Below, in pieces: positions 50,157 through 60,990 of a DNA stretch of 64,000 nucleotides. Under the pieces are notes generated by a model, which worked only from the letters and a program-made list of their open reading frames with translations, had not been told where the DNA came from and did not search any database. A program made the translations under genes and the position numbers. Positions within the stretch are counted from its first letter, which is position 1; every line of letters begins with the position of its first letter. Source of the stretch: Rachycentron canadum (lineage: Eukaryota > Chordata > Actinopteri > Carangiformes > Rachycentridae). The stretch is taken from positions 17,819,662 through 17,883,661 of the forward strand of contig CM076656.1 of NCBI GenBank assembly GCA_038496675.1, in the 5' to 3' direction.

Positions 50157-50591
50157 AAAGCATACCACTGACACCATTGTGTGCCTTGACTTTTCTGATT
50201 TGTGTAAAAACTGACTTTTAAAAGTAAAGCCTGCTGTCATACATTAAGAACATAACATTGTGGTTACAAGTTTCCCACATGGATATGGTAGTGAACAAAG
50301 CAGTTTTGTGTCGCTACAGCTTTCATAACATTAACTGTGTGGATCTGAAGTTGGAGAGATTTGGCTCATGCCCAGCCAGGCCACATCCTGTGGAGACTGG
50401 CCAGCAGCAGCTCAGCCTCATTTCCTATTGTTAGACAGGAACCAGAACACGCTCAGCTCCTCCCAACCATCCACTTTTTTCAAGATTTACATATGAACCA
50501 TGAAGCAAAAGAGCCAAAGGCTGCATGTACAGTGTGACAGTGTGTTCAGGCAGCATAAATGTTGTTAACCTCTGGTGTAGTCCACTGATGC

Positions 50592-50604
50592 CCACCAGGG
50601 GGCA
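50592..50604 (+). promoter_or_regulatory. CTCF-like motif
   Basis: CCACCAGGGGGCA fits the CTCF core consensus. Motif match only. Confidence 0.45.
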
Positions 50605-51581
50605 ATGTGAAGCTTTTTTTTTTTTTTTTTTTTTTTTTAATTTTGAAAAACTGGGCTGTTTTTCATTCTTACTACCGGACCTTTTAGTGACCCCCTTTTA
50701 AAGATTGAGTTTATCATCTTCAAAACCATTTGGCCTCGTTAACTCTTTTCATTTTATTTTTAATTCATTGGCTGCTCCATGTTCAGACTGTTGTTTATTA
50801 CCTTGATCAGACCATTATCTAAGGGAAGTGGACCTTTCACAGTAAATTGCATTTTTTGTTGGCAGATAACAGTATGTTGGTTGTCCTGTAAGGATTAACA
50901 ATCTAGACAAGAGCAAAGAAAAAATGTAAAAGGAGGAAAAGAGTGAGACATTACTGGGTCTGTTCATTTAGTATTGATTTTCATTATATCCTCTTACAGA
51001 TGATCCATTTTTGGTCATAAATTTGTCAGGACTGGTTTACAATGGTTTACAGCTGTCATCAGCAGTTTGTGTTCCGGGATCTATTAAAATCCCAACATGG
51101 TGGACATACTGTACAGTCCGAGTTCGTTAGCTCCAAGTCATGACAAATCCCAAGGGCAAACCTGTTTCCTCAGTACAGTTCTCAGATTGTGTCTCTGCGA
51201 ATACTTAAGTGTCAGAGTTAAACTGATCTGTATTTCATGATCGATCTATTCAAACACAAGAAAGATTATCCAAAAACATCCTGTAACAGAACATTTTTCT
51301 TCTTGTGTTATCACATTTATCAACATGTGACTGCCCTAGATTTAGGTGACCTACTGGAGTGGGTCCCAACCTGCAGTTCGGGAACCACTGTGTCTTCTCC
51401 TCTGTCCTTTCTCATGTCACAGGAGGCTCAGCCCAACCTACAGAGGGTTTCCTCTGCCACAGACTCCACTTATGCGCTAGGATTTCCTCTCATTGGCCTG
51501 ACAGCAGTGGACTACAGCACCCCCTGGCTCCCCCACAGGGATTCGAGTGAAGACAAAAGTGATCTGATGAGGCCAGGGCTT

Positions 51582-51604
51582 CGTGTGTGTGTGTGTGTGT
51601 GTGT
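51582..51604. repeat. (GT)n microsatellite
   Basis: Short GT run in the dio1-ssbp3 spacer. Confidence 0.9.
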
Positions 51605-51665
51605 CTCTCTCATGTTTAAGACGGATCCCTCCCTGTCTTATTAGGAAAAAAAAAACATTGTTGAT

Positions 51666-53197
51666 TTTAATTAATCAATTAAATGATTTGTATATGTGAT
51701 AATTAACTGCTCAGTTCACATTCCTCATGTGGACAGCTTCAATAAAAAAAAACCTGTTACTCTGACACATTATGAATCAACACTCAGTCAAAATAACACA
51801 ACCCACACAGTGAGATAAGTTATTGTAAAATTATATTAACAAGCAATCTTTCCTCAATTTGAAATAAAAAAATATCAGCAAATAAAGGCAACATAGGACA
51901 GATGTGTATAATGCGTAATGTTCACAGGAGAAAAAAAAAAATTCAACAAAAATTCTCATCACATTTACAAGACTGCTGCTAAGTTTATAATGATGCCTAC
52001 TAGAATCAGTTTAGAAAGCTTTGACTAACTGAATAACTGGGGCAATATACATAGTCAAAGATTGTATCAAAATATAAAAAAATGTGTGGGTCAGCAAAGA
52101 TGGGGGGGTGGGGCCAAGGAGACGACCAATGATACGGGAAGGAAGTATGAACAACCAATATGTATGAGTTTAAAATGGGCAGCTTCATTCATAGCCATTT
52201 CATCATAAATCAACCAAATTGGAAATAACACAGAAGGCTACGACAATGAAGAGCACAGAGTGTTAAGCACAGGCAGGTAAAGAGATATACACCACATCTT
52301 AAAGCAGGTGTCCACATAGAGAAGAGCAGCACTAGGTAGTATGTTGTACACAGATTCTCAGCATTCATGCACTCACTTCTCATGCCGAAGTCTGGCTTCC
52401 CTTGACACAACGCAACAGCAGTCCGGCTGTTCGAACCAAACAGCAAAGAGTGCATGGCTGTCAACACTGAAATCGATCAAATGGGATCAATTTGACATTG
52501 TAGGAACCATCTGAGCACTTTCATACCATGAAAGGTGGTCACAATAAAAGCTGTATTCTTTCACATCTTATCCCCCTAAAAACCTCTTTAAATAGAGTGG
52601 GCATTGGGAAGAATAGTACATTATTCAGAAAGGTGGCCACAGAGTAAAAGGCAAATTCTGAGTCCTATGTCGATTTTGACGTTCGTGACACAGTATGCAT
52701 GGCGATAAGTAAAATGACAAGACAAAGACTTTCCAAGCACACAATGCATATGCACACTCTCCAGTGTTTTAAGTGACAAAAGCGGAGACATTTCCTGCAC
52801 ATCTTGCACCACAAAGCAATAATTAAAAAGTACAAGAGGTAAACTTCAACCATTTTTTTTTCTCTTCGCTCTGGGGCTGAGGAGGTTGAGGGGGCTAAAA
52901 CGGGGGTTTGGGGGGGTTCTGCAAAGAACATAAAACGTGTCATGTATGCATTTCAGTAGCTGGTTTTTGTCACACTTGGGGTTGTGGTAAATGGAGAAAT
53001 TGTCCTTCATTTTAAGCAAGGAGCAGTAGTCGCCAGCCATTTTGATTTTTCTCCGATCAGCATTCTGGCGTTAGTGTGGAACCAAAATGGCGCCTGTCCC
53101 TGATTCGGTGCTGATGTGTTTGGCCGTGTCCTATAGTGAGTTCAGATCCTTGGAATGATGGCAAATAATGTTGGGTTGGTTGGAGGAGGAGGGCGGG
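51666..53197 (-). other. ssbp3: ssbp3 3' untranslated region (extent uncertain)
   Basis: Non-coding sequence after the stop codon. No AATAAA was seen on the minus strand; ATTAAA (tttaat on the plus strand at 51666-51671) is the best hexamer candidate. SSBP genes have long 3'UTRs, so the true end lies somewhere in this interval or beyond it. Confidence 0.35.
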
Positions 53198-53227
53198 TCA
53201 CACGCTCATCGTCATGGTGGGAGAGTA
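53198..53227 (-). CDS. ssbp3: ssbp3 last exon: YSPTMTMSV and stop
   Basis: Acceptor cctccacag, nine codons then TGA at 53200-53198. YSPxMTMSV is the family's invariant C-terminus. Confidence 0.95.
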   Translation of the reverse strand, partial: YSPTMTMSV

Positions 53228-56200
53228 CTGTGGAGGCACAGAGAGGAGAGCATTAAAACGCACACACACACCTTTTTCCCCTATCAAGTGCTGCTTGGTC
53301 GAACACAACAGCTTGCTCTCCACGGTGCTACTGTAGAGTCGGTGATGCTAATACGCTGTGACTGTGACTTCATTGTGCGGTCAACAGTGCTTTACCTCTG
53401 GCCTCATCAAAGTAGCACTACAGTCACCAACAGTCCAGAGATGTTAGCTGAGGAGAAGAACTGGCAAGAAGGCAGACTTACGTTCTCGCTCTGAAAGGAG
53501 TGGAGGAAGTTTCCACTCAGCTCCCCATCATCCCTGGGGGTCCCAGGAGGATTGCTAATGCCACTTAAATTGTTTGGGGAATTCTGTAAACATAGCATGC
53601 ACAACATTTTTGTAAAAAACGTTTCACTTTTTTTCCCACTTGAGATTTAAACGCAAAGATAATATTTACCTTGTTCATTCCATCCATATCACCAGAGCCT
53701 ACAAGTGAAACACATGAAAAATATTTAAAAGATGTTTGTATTTCATGGCCTTAAGAAGGTTCTTTTAAAACACTCGCTCTACCTGAAAAATAATCTGGCC
53801 ACTACTGATGTGCCAACTGACATAGTGGACAAAGGCACAGTCATTTAATGTGTAAGAATTCAACCCCAACATTTCTGTGTGGTGGTTAACGGGTGTATTG
53901 TAGTAGGCGGTGTTACCTAGTGACCCGTTCATGTGGTGTGGTTCCATCCCAGCCATGGCTCCCAGGGGTCCGTCAGAGCCGGGGCCCATGGGGAACTGGA
54001 GGAGAAACAAGACGGCATGGACTCACTTCTCACATCTCCACAACACAGTTCACACACAGCTGAAAAGTCCTAAACAAGTGACTAAAGGAACCCTGGAAAC
54101 CAGTTTCTCTACAGTCCTTTACTTATTCCTGAACTGAAGTGGTTCTTCCAACTGAAAAAACAGGTTCTGATTATTTCAGCTCCATTAGACTGATACAGTC
54201 TAGTCTACAGTTTCAAAGCTCACACACACACACAACCTGAACAACAACCTTATTTGTTTTGTCTCCTGTACATTACTGGGGGAATAGTGCAACCCAGAAA
54301 GAGTGAAAGTGTGTTTTAGGAAAGCAATGATACCAATGTTGCGCGAAATTATTTTTCGTGCAGGACAGCTCTATTTACAACAAAGTAAATTCCCTATTTT
54401 CTGTCTTTCGCCTCAGCAGCAACATGTGAGGACTCGGGCTGGTATGCGTCTTGAAGCCTGTACTTAGCTGTGAAAAAGGCACAAGACCAGCTCATATAAT
54501 GTAGAAGTGTTGGATATGACTAAATAAAATTTCAGTCTACATCATATGTCTGGCACCAGATTATATGGAAGAATTTTGTACTTTACTGTGATCACATACA
54601 TTTAACAGAATATTTTAATTCCAAAAGAGTATATAATGTTTTTTTGCCCAGAAACACGGATGCACAGACCGGGGAGGAGAAATAATCACTTTCCGCCAGC
54701 TGCATGCAGTCATTACATGAAGGAGTAATGTATTGAGATGGCATTGACCTGAAGAGGGCAGGTGTTTGGTTAGTGGTTGAAGCTTTTACTAACAACCAGC
54801 TGAGATCACAACATATTGTATGGCTCAGCCACTTAACTGTTGTCAACAGTCAACCACCTCTTTACTAAGTGACCCTCATTACACTCAGTGATTTTTTGCT
54901 GTGTGGTTAAGACAGGTTTCTTAAGGCAGGAAAAGAAATTATGATTGATTGTGCCTTGGTGCAAAAGGAATACATATCATTAGGTTATTTGTAAGCTAAA
55001 AAAATTCTTGTCTTCGAATGTAACTGTGATAAACTCCTCTAAATGTCTACATATAAACTACTACATTCACTCAGTGATTGTAATATTGATATCTAATGCA
55101 GAAGGAAAATAGTGAAATGCACTTACATTATTTCGGTTGCCAGGTCCAGTGTTGATCATGGTGTATAAATTATCACCAGAGTTATTTGAGTCTGGAGGAG
55201 AAACAGTGACACATATAAATGTTACTGGATAGTGCATGAAAAAGGTGATGATTAACATCTTAGGTCAGGGAAACACTAACCTGCAGGGCTGGGCATGATG
55301 GGAGTTCCTGGGGGTCCCCCTCCTCCAGATGCCCCCTTTATTAGAGGAGTCAGGAAAATAAATATATTACAAATGCACCAATGAAACCTATTCAAAATTC
55401 TATATTGCTGTTATGCCAAAATTTCTGTAGTGGGAGTTAAGACGTCAGGATGTGCACTCACCCCATATGCGCCAGGAGAGGGTGATGAGTAAGGCATCTG
55501 AAACCAAAAGCACAAACATTAAAGACCAGAAATGAGAGTGCAAACCATTTTCTATACCTCAAAATGTCATCATTCATTATTTGATCATCCTAACACCATT
55601 ATGGCTGTCTGTCCGACCGTCTGTTGAAACCGTGACACATAATACTACAATTACATCCCAGACTAGAACCTTAGAACACATTAGACCTCTGCCTCTCTAA
55701 GAAGAGAGCTGCCTGCAATTTGAACCACCATTTCTCTGGGTGTATGTGTGTTTGTGTGTCATCGGTACTCACAGAGTTGGCATTGTTGGGATTGGGCCAT
55801 GGCCGACCAGTCCCTGGGCCCCTAGATGGTAAAACCAACAGAGACCTTGGTAAGATATTGCATTTAGGTTGAAATACTTGAGAGAATCTATTTAGAATCG
55901 GAGAAAAGACTCACATGTTCACTCCTGGCATACCAGGACCCATGGTGTTGTGTGGAGGCCTCATCCCACCACCGAAATTCTGGCAAGACAAGTATCACAA
56001 AATTGTCTTCAAGTAGACACCTTAACAAATAAGGTGCTCTGATCACCAGGACCAATAAAGTAAAGACCATGACTAGTATGTCTTCACCACAGTGGTAAAA
56101 TATTCTATGTGAGTGGAGTAGCCTACCTGAGGACCAGGACCCATTGGTCCCATGCCTCGTGGGCCGCCCATTCTCTGCATTGGCCCCAAGTTAGGATGGC

Positions 56201-57172
56201 CTGGAGGGACAAAAACAGTTTATATGAATACAAAAAGCTAGGAAATAATGTCTGCTGCAGATGCAGTGTGTAGTTAAAGAGACTACTGCGCTGATTCACA
56301 CCTTGTGGTCGTGTGGGGTCCATATTAGGCAGCATGGGATGAGGACCTGGTCCTCCGCCTGGTGGCTAATGGGGATAAAACACAATGAGCAAATGAAACC
56401 TGAAATATTAAATTCATGCTATGTATTCTGAATCAACAGGGTGTGTGTATGTTTGAGAGAGGTCTACCTGGTTGGCCATCCTGATGGGGGGACCTCTAGG
56501 GCCTCCAGCAAAGCGAGGTGACATAAAGGACTACAACAGAAACACAATTGCTCCATGAGGTTTCAGTAAAGAAATCACATACATTTCCAAAAATGTTAAC
56601 TACTCCAATTTCTCAACAGCATGTTTGTGTGAATATCAACAGCAGCATAAAGCATTAAGCTGAGACAAATGCCAAAGCATGAAGCATCAGCACGGAGAAC
56701 CAGCGTTCCCAAATGACTGCAGATAGCAAAAACAGAGAAGAAGAGAGAGAAAGAGGGAGAGGGAGCATTACCTGACTGTGAGGTCCCATCATACTGTTAG
56801 GGGGAGGAGGCTGAGGGTGAGGAGAGCCCTGGGGACCAGGAGGACCCTGTGGCATTGCACAAAATGAAGAGGCAAAGGAGGGAGAGAGGGGAGAGAGAGG
56901 AGGATGAGACGAACAGAAGGAGGGAGCGAGAAACAGAGGTGACAAAGGAGGGGCAGAGAGAGAAGCAGGGTTACTGCAGGGCAGAGGACAGTCGGAGTGC
57001 AAGAACCAAAATGTGCAGCAAAATAAAAAAAAAAATGTAAATGTACAAAAATAAGATGCTCATTTTCATGTATCAAACACAGTAAGAGAGGAGGGAGAGA
57101 AAGAGAGAGAGAGAGAGAGAGACAGAGAGGAGAGAAAGACAGAGAGAGAGAGAGAGAGACAGAGAGGAGGGA

Positions 57173-57209
<37 letters not shown>

Positions 57210-58155
57210 CAGAGGAGAGCAAGCAAATGACTTAGCCTTGAATGAGAGAAAAAGAGACAGAGAGATGGAGAGGATGTGTGCTCTTTTGCCTGTCAGTCAA
57301 GACATTAAGAAGCCTGCTGCATGCAGCATGTTATCAGTGCTAATTTCCCTGAATTAACAGCATCAATTAAGCTCTATGCAATTAGCTTTATAACAACACT
57401 AAACACCGGCACTGTGTCGCTAATGTTGCTGATCTGACAAGAGAGTGAGAGGTCTAATTGGGCCTCCTCTTGGATTCTGGTATAGAAAGTATGAGTGTGT
57501 GTGTGTTCATTCATCAATGTCAAAATGTCTTTCCTGATATTAACATGATCACATAATGAGACACGGCCTTGTAGATTCTAGTTCTTAATAAGTGAATAGT
57601 TTGGTCTAGGGGAGGTGGGGCAACACTGCAATTTTATGTCACCTCTTAGAGGTAGTTCCACACAGTTGCCTGCCAAGAGTTTCTCCTCATGAGATATTGA
57701 TTTACAGTAGGTGCTGCACCTTTCGATTTCTCCATTAGGGAAACTGGCCACGCCTGCCTGTTTACAGCACTGGAGGGGCCCAGGCAGACAGAACGTCTAT
57801 GATGTTTACTACAAGTTCACTGAGCAGAGTGGAGCAAAACAAGACACAAACCAGTGCAGACACCAATCTGGAGACCTGTAGGTGCACTATATATAGAAAA
57901 CCCTGACAACACTTTACAAATCTGGAGCCTGCACAAGTGCAGCTGGGAAAATGACCAATCCATCAATTTATCTGTCCATCCACAGGAGGTGAATTTATAA
58001 TAATTCAGATAATTGGTTAATTGTTAGCAGAGATAAGAAGCCAATTAGTGGAGCCATGGCCTGACCTGGAAAAAGCCAGATGGCATGGGTCCTCCTGGCA
58101 TGCCCTCACCAGGGGGTATCCCTCCCATCACAGGACTCGGGGCTGCTGCTGCACT
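53198..58155 (-). CDS. ssbp3: single-stranded DNA-binding protein 3, partial (C-terminal 14 exons)
   Basis: Nuclear cofactor (SSDP/CSDP family) that binds and stabilises LDB/CLIM-LIM-homeodomain complexes. Fourteen phase-consistent exons, 876 nt including the stop, give about 291 residues, equal to the part of human SSBP3 (388 aa) after HDY. The region is the Pro/Gly/Met-rich tail: SAAAAPSPVMGGIPPGEGMP, SMMGPHSQ, MSPRFAGGPRGPPIRM, NMDPTRPQG, RGMGPMGPGPQ, GRPWPNPNNANS, GTPIMPSPADS, DNLYTMIN, FPMGPGSDGP, MEPHHMNGSLGSGDMDG, then ISNPPGTPRDDGELSGNFLH and the C-terminus YSPTMTMSV. GISNPPGTPRDDGEL and NFLHSFQ point to SSBP3 rather than SSBP2 (NFLNPFQ) or SSBP4. The N-terminal LUFS/LisH region (about 92 residues, the LDB-binding part) is not in the window and must lie to the right. 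Confidence 0.95.
53482..53583 (-). CDS. ssbp3: ssbp3 exon: NSPNNLSGISNPPGTPRDDG
   Basis: 102 nt, 34 codons ending LHSFQSEN, phase 0 at both ends; acceptor tgtttacag, donor aac|gtaagt. Confidence 0.95.
53670..53698 (-). CDS. ssbp3: ssbp3 micro-exon: GSGDMDGMNK
   Basis: 29 nt, two bases plus nine codons; acceptor cacttgtag, donor aag|gtaaat. Corresponds to GSGDIDGLPK of human SSBP3. Confidence 0.92.
53917..53995 (-). CDS. ssbp3: ssbp3 exon: FPMGPGSDGPLGAMAGMEPH
   Basis: 79 nt, 26 codons (to HMNGSL) plus one base; acceptor ctcctccag, donor ctag|gtaaca. Confidence 0.94.
55127..55191 (-). CDS. ssbp3: ssbp3 exon: DSNNSGDNLYTMINTGPGNR
   Basis: 65 nt, two bases plus 21 codons ending NRNN; acceptor ctcctccag, donor aat|gtaagt. 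Confidence 0.93.
55281..55335 (-). CDS. ssbp3: ssbp3 exon: GASGGGGPPGTPIMPSPA
   Basis: 55 nt, 18 codons plus one base; donor gcag|gttagt. The acceptor is an uncommon AAG within aataaag, overlapping an AATAAA hexamer in the sense strand. Confidence 0.9.
55462..55497 (-). CDS. ssbp3: ssbp3 micro-exon: MPYSSPSPGAYG
   Basis: 36 nt, 12 codons, phase 0 at both ends; acceptor ttcag, donor ggg|gtgagt. Because it is a multiple of three, skipping it would keep the frame. Confidence 0.92.
55773..55821 (-). CDS. ssbp3: ssbp3 exon: GPGTGRPWPNPNNANS
   Basis: 49 nt, one base plus 16 codons; acceptor accatctag, donor tct|gtgagt. Confidence 0.93.
55915..55979 (-). CDS. ssbp3: ssbp3 exon: NFGGGMRPPHNTMGPGMPGV
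   Basis: 65 nt, 21 codons plus two bases (AT), which join G of the next exon as Met; acceptor cttgccag, donor cat|gtgagt. Confidence 0.93.
56127..56200 (-). CDS. ssbp3: ssbp3 exon: GHPNLGPMQRMGGPRGMGPM
   Basis: 74 nt, 2 bases plus 24 codons ending GPGPQ; acceptor ccctccag, donor cag|gtaggc. Confidence 0.93.
56302..56365 (-). CDS. ssbp3: ssbp3 exon: PPGGGPGPHPMLPNMDPTRP
   Basis: 64 nt, 21 codons plus one base; acceptor ccccattag, donor caag|gtgtga. Confidence 0.93.
56468..56530 (-). CDS. ssbp3: ssbp3 exon: SFMSPRFAGGPRGPPIRMAN
   Basis: 63 nt, 21 codons (SFMSPRFAGG to MANQ), phase 0 at both ends; acceptor gttgtag, donor cag|gtagac. Confidence 0.93.
56772..56846 (-). CDS. ssbp3: ssbp3 exon: GPPGPQGSPHPQPPPPNSMM
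   Basis: 75 nt, 25 codons ending SMMGPHSQ, phase 0 at both ends; acceptor gccacag, donor cag|gtaatg. Confidence 0.93.
56847..58065. other. ssbp3 intron with long GA tract
   Basis: 1219 nt between two recognised exons. A purine-rich GA block fills 57084-57204; the rest has no recognisable feature. Confidence 0.85.
57084..57204. repeat. (GA)n-rich purine tract in ssbp3 intron
   Basis: About 120 nt with almost no pyrimidine on the plus strand, so it is a polypyrimidine tract in the ssbp3 sense strand. Confidence 0.93.
58066..58155 (-). CDS. ssbp3: ssbp3 exon: SAAAAPSPVMGGIPP...GFFQ
   Basis: 90 nt, 30 codons, phase 0 at both ends; acceptor catcttag, donor cag|gtcagg. This is the most 5' ssbp3 exon in the window; the intron on its 5' side is longer than 5.8 kb. 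Confidence 0.94.
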
Positions 58156-60976
58156 CTAAGATGGAAAAACAGACAGAGGAGCAACATTACAAACTCAATT
58201 TTTCTCAACACAAATGCCAATCTCTGTACACACACACACAAAAAAAAAAAAAAAACCTTGAACAAGAAGACAAAAATATAGATACACATCACACATCTTG
58301 TACAAAGATTCTTGGCACATTTCATCAGAAGAGGAAAATGCTTTTTTTAAATATGCTTTTGGACTAAACCCCAAAAAAAGAAACCACTAAAAAAGAAACA
58401 TAAATTGCCAACACAAATTCAGCAGACCAGAATCATGTATGAAAGAGCTATTAATGGGATCCTTATTGAGACTCCTGAGTCCTGCTGATCCAGGATCCAG
58501 TGGGTCAGATACGGATCAGTGGGATTCACTGAGTCAGTGGCTCCAAAGTGCTGCTGCACAGCAGGGGCTCGCTGGGCTGATTTCCTGCTCAAACCGCAGC
58601 CCTAATTCACTAATGTGCCATTTGCTTCGGTCACACGCTCCTAATTGACAGTTTTTCTTCCCTGTAGCTGAAGCAATCTGAGATGAGCTAATGTCTCCAG
58701 AGCCGTGGGGTTTAGCAGAGAACAGCTACAGAAGGAGAGAAGCTCCTTCAGTCCATTTGTTAATGGTAGATCACTCACATTGTAGTGTAGATGTACACAA
58801 ACTGCCAATGATTACTACAACGACAGATGTAGACCAGCACCCACACACACACTTCTCATCTCTGTCCAGAGCCCCACAGCTCTACAGACATCACTGGTTA
58901 ATGGCCAACACACTCCCTGGTATCGACTGCACCTTCCCTAATTATATCTGTCCGGGCTGCCACTGCAGGGACACTGTGAAATACCTCAGCAGGGAGAGAA
59001 GTGAGGCCACAGGGAAAAGTCACATCTACTCAGGCCCCACCACCATGGGACACACACACACTGACACGGAGCATATAAATCATCTGTCTTTACAAGAAAG
59101 GGTTTGCAGGAGGTGGATCTAAAGACAGGAAAATCCTAAAATGCTTCTTCTACAATCAGTATAGCTGTAGAAGAAAACGTAGACTTCTCAGTGTCTTTAC
59201 AGACTCTGGTTCCTCCCAATGTCCTTCCTAACCCATCTTGACCCATTCCTCTCAACTACTCTCAAAATTAGCAGTGTAACCTAAGGCTTGGACCTAAAGA
59301 GCATCCCTCAGGTCAAATAAACACTAACCAAGAGTCAAAGTTAACTTAATTATCAAAGGAAAATTATAAGAGGAGAAGCTACACTGGTTCACAAATTCAC
59401 AGCCAGAGAATCTCCAATTTTGCTTTATGCTCAGAAGAAAAGTGATGCTTCATATCATACACATACATAGCACACATGACCCCACGTTACAGCAAAAACA
59501 TACCGTGTGCACATGTTTGCTCACAATGAAATCACTGTTGATGTATGCGATTTGCACACACATTTACTCACCAGGCTTCTCATCTCTGCCTGACACGTGG
59601 GAACATTTATAATAGGTCATATGACTTGTGATCTAAAATCTTGGCGCACACAGTCTCATGATGGCATCAATGTTAGCAACACTAAGTATCTAAATGCTCC
59701 AGTTTTTACAACAACAAAACAGTTTGGCATTTTGTAGGGGCACAGAGTTGAATGCAGGAAATAACAACACTTTACTCTTGATAGCATATAGCATCTCAAT
59801 TATCCATTTATTCTAACTGAATTCAATCTTCTTATCTGACCAAAATATTTTACTCAATTCACCTCACACTATTGCCAACACTAGAATTATGAAAATAATA
59901 CTTTAAATCACAGTAATACTTTGGCATCTGCTTCAGCACTGCTTGAAGGAAATGGGAATAAATCATATGCGTGTGAGACACAACCTGTTTTGCAAGAACT
60001 AAACTTCCCACACAAAGGTTAAGTTAAGAAGCCACCCTGCCTGAAACAATTGCTGGCCACAGAGTCAGGGACAACACTGAACTAGGATGCCAGTAAAAGT
60101 TATAAGAGGAACAAGTGTTTGATGAGCATATTTAGATTAAAGTATCGTGATCAGTTCCCTATATCCTATAATTATCTAGCTTCCCCGAGACTCCAGGCTT
60201 CATGTGCTCAGTAAAGTCAGCTTTATCAACAGTTAGCTTTTTGATTCACACCCTACTGAGAAAACCTTAACACCGCCACTGTAACCTAAAAATTTCATCA
60301 TTTGCATTATATGGTAAAGGGGTGACACAGTTATTCATTGTTCTGACCTATTTTCCAAAATTCAAGGCATCTAGTGCTTGGCAGCTTCTTGGTTAGATTT
60401 ATTTTAATGAAGCAGAGGATGTATTTAAATATTATCATTTGTGATTCTTGGAGCTCCAATAATGGCCTGGGCTTAATATACCAGCTTCAAATAGAATAAA
60501 TGCCTGTCTCAAAGCCACAGGTGAAAAGCAGCCAGGCTCAGCTGTTAATCATATGCCTTGTTTTAACATTTGTCAAAGGTCAAAATATGATATTTGAAGG
60601 CACTACAGGGACAGCTCCCAACCTTTGAGGTACTGTACATATAGTGAAGTCGACGTTTTTAGATAAAATAAGGTAGCACATGCAGGAAGTATTTCACCAA
60701 CTCAAAAGTAAGTTGGCATATTTGATTATTTCAGTTTTTACTCAGGCTACAACTATTTAGATTCTTAGAGTGCTGCCCCCCGCCCTTACAAACCATTATC
60801 ATTAGATGACGCAAGGACCATCTTTAACTCATAGCAGAATAGCAACATGGTATTAAGCTTCCTGTAACAGAGCTCCATGTTAACCACAAGAACCGTGTCA
60901 GATGTACAGAAACATGCAAAAGGTACTGGAGAAACCCATTCAATTTTTGAACATGTCCAGATCATTTACTATGAAT

Positions 60977-60990
60977 AAATGGCAGAGGGC
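60977..60990 (+). promoter_or_regulatory. weaker CTCF-like motif
   Basis: The string atggcagagggcgc fits the CTCF core except at the first positions. Lies in the long ssbp3 intron. Confidence 0.3.

Larger units (their letters stand above)
48584..50175 (+). other. dio1: dio1 3' untranslated region (inferred extent)
   Basis: Follows the TAA and contains the SECIS. Two candidate poly(A) hexamers follow: ATTAAA at 49351-49356 and AATAAA at 50151-50156. The second is followed by a GT-rich stretch (ttgtgtgcc, gatttgtgt), so the long form probably ends near 50175. No transcript evidence is available. Confidence 0.6.
50176..51665. other. dio1-ssbp3 convergent intergenic region
   Basis: Tail-to-tail spacer with a 25-nt T run, a GT repeat and a CTCF-like motif. 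Near 51360-51390 the string gggtcccaacctgcagttcg recalls dispersed fish repeats. No gene seen. Confidence 0.6.
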
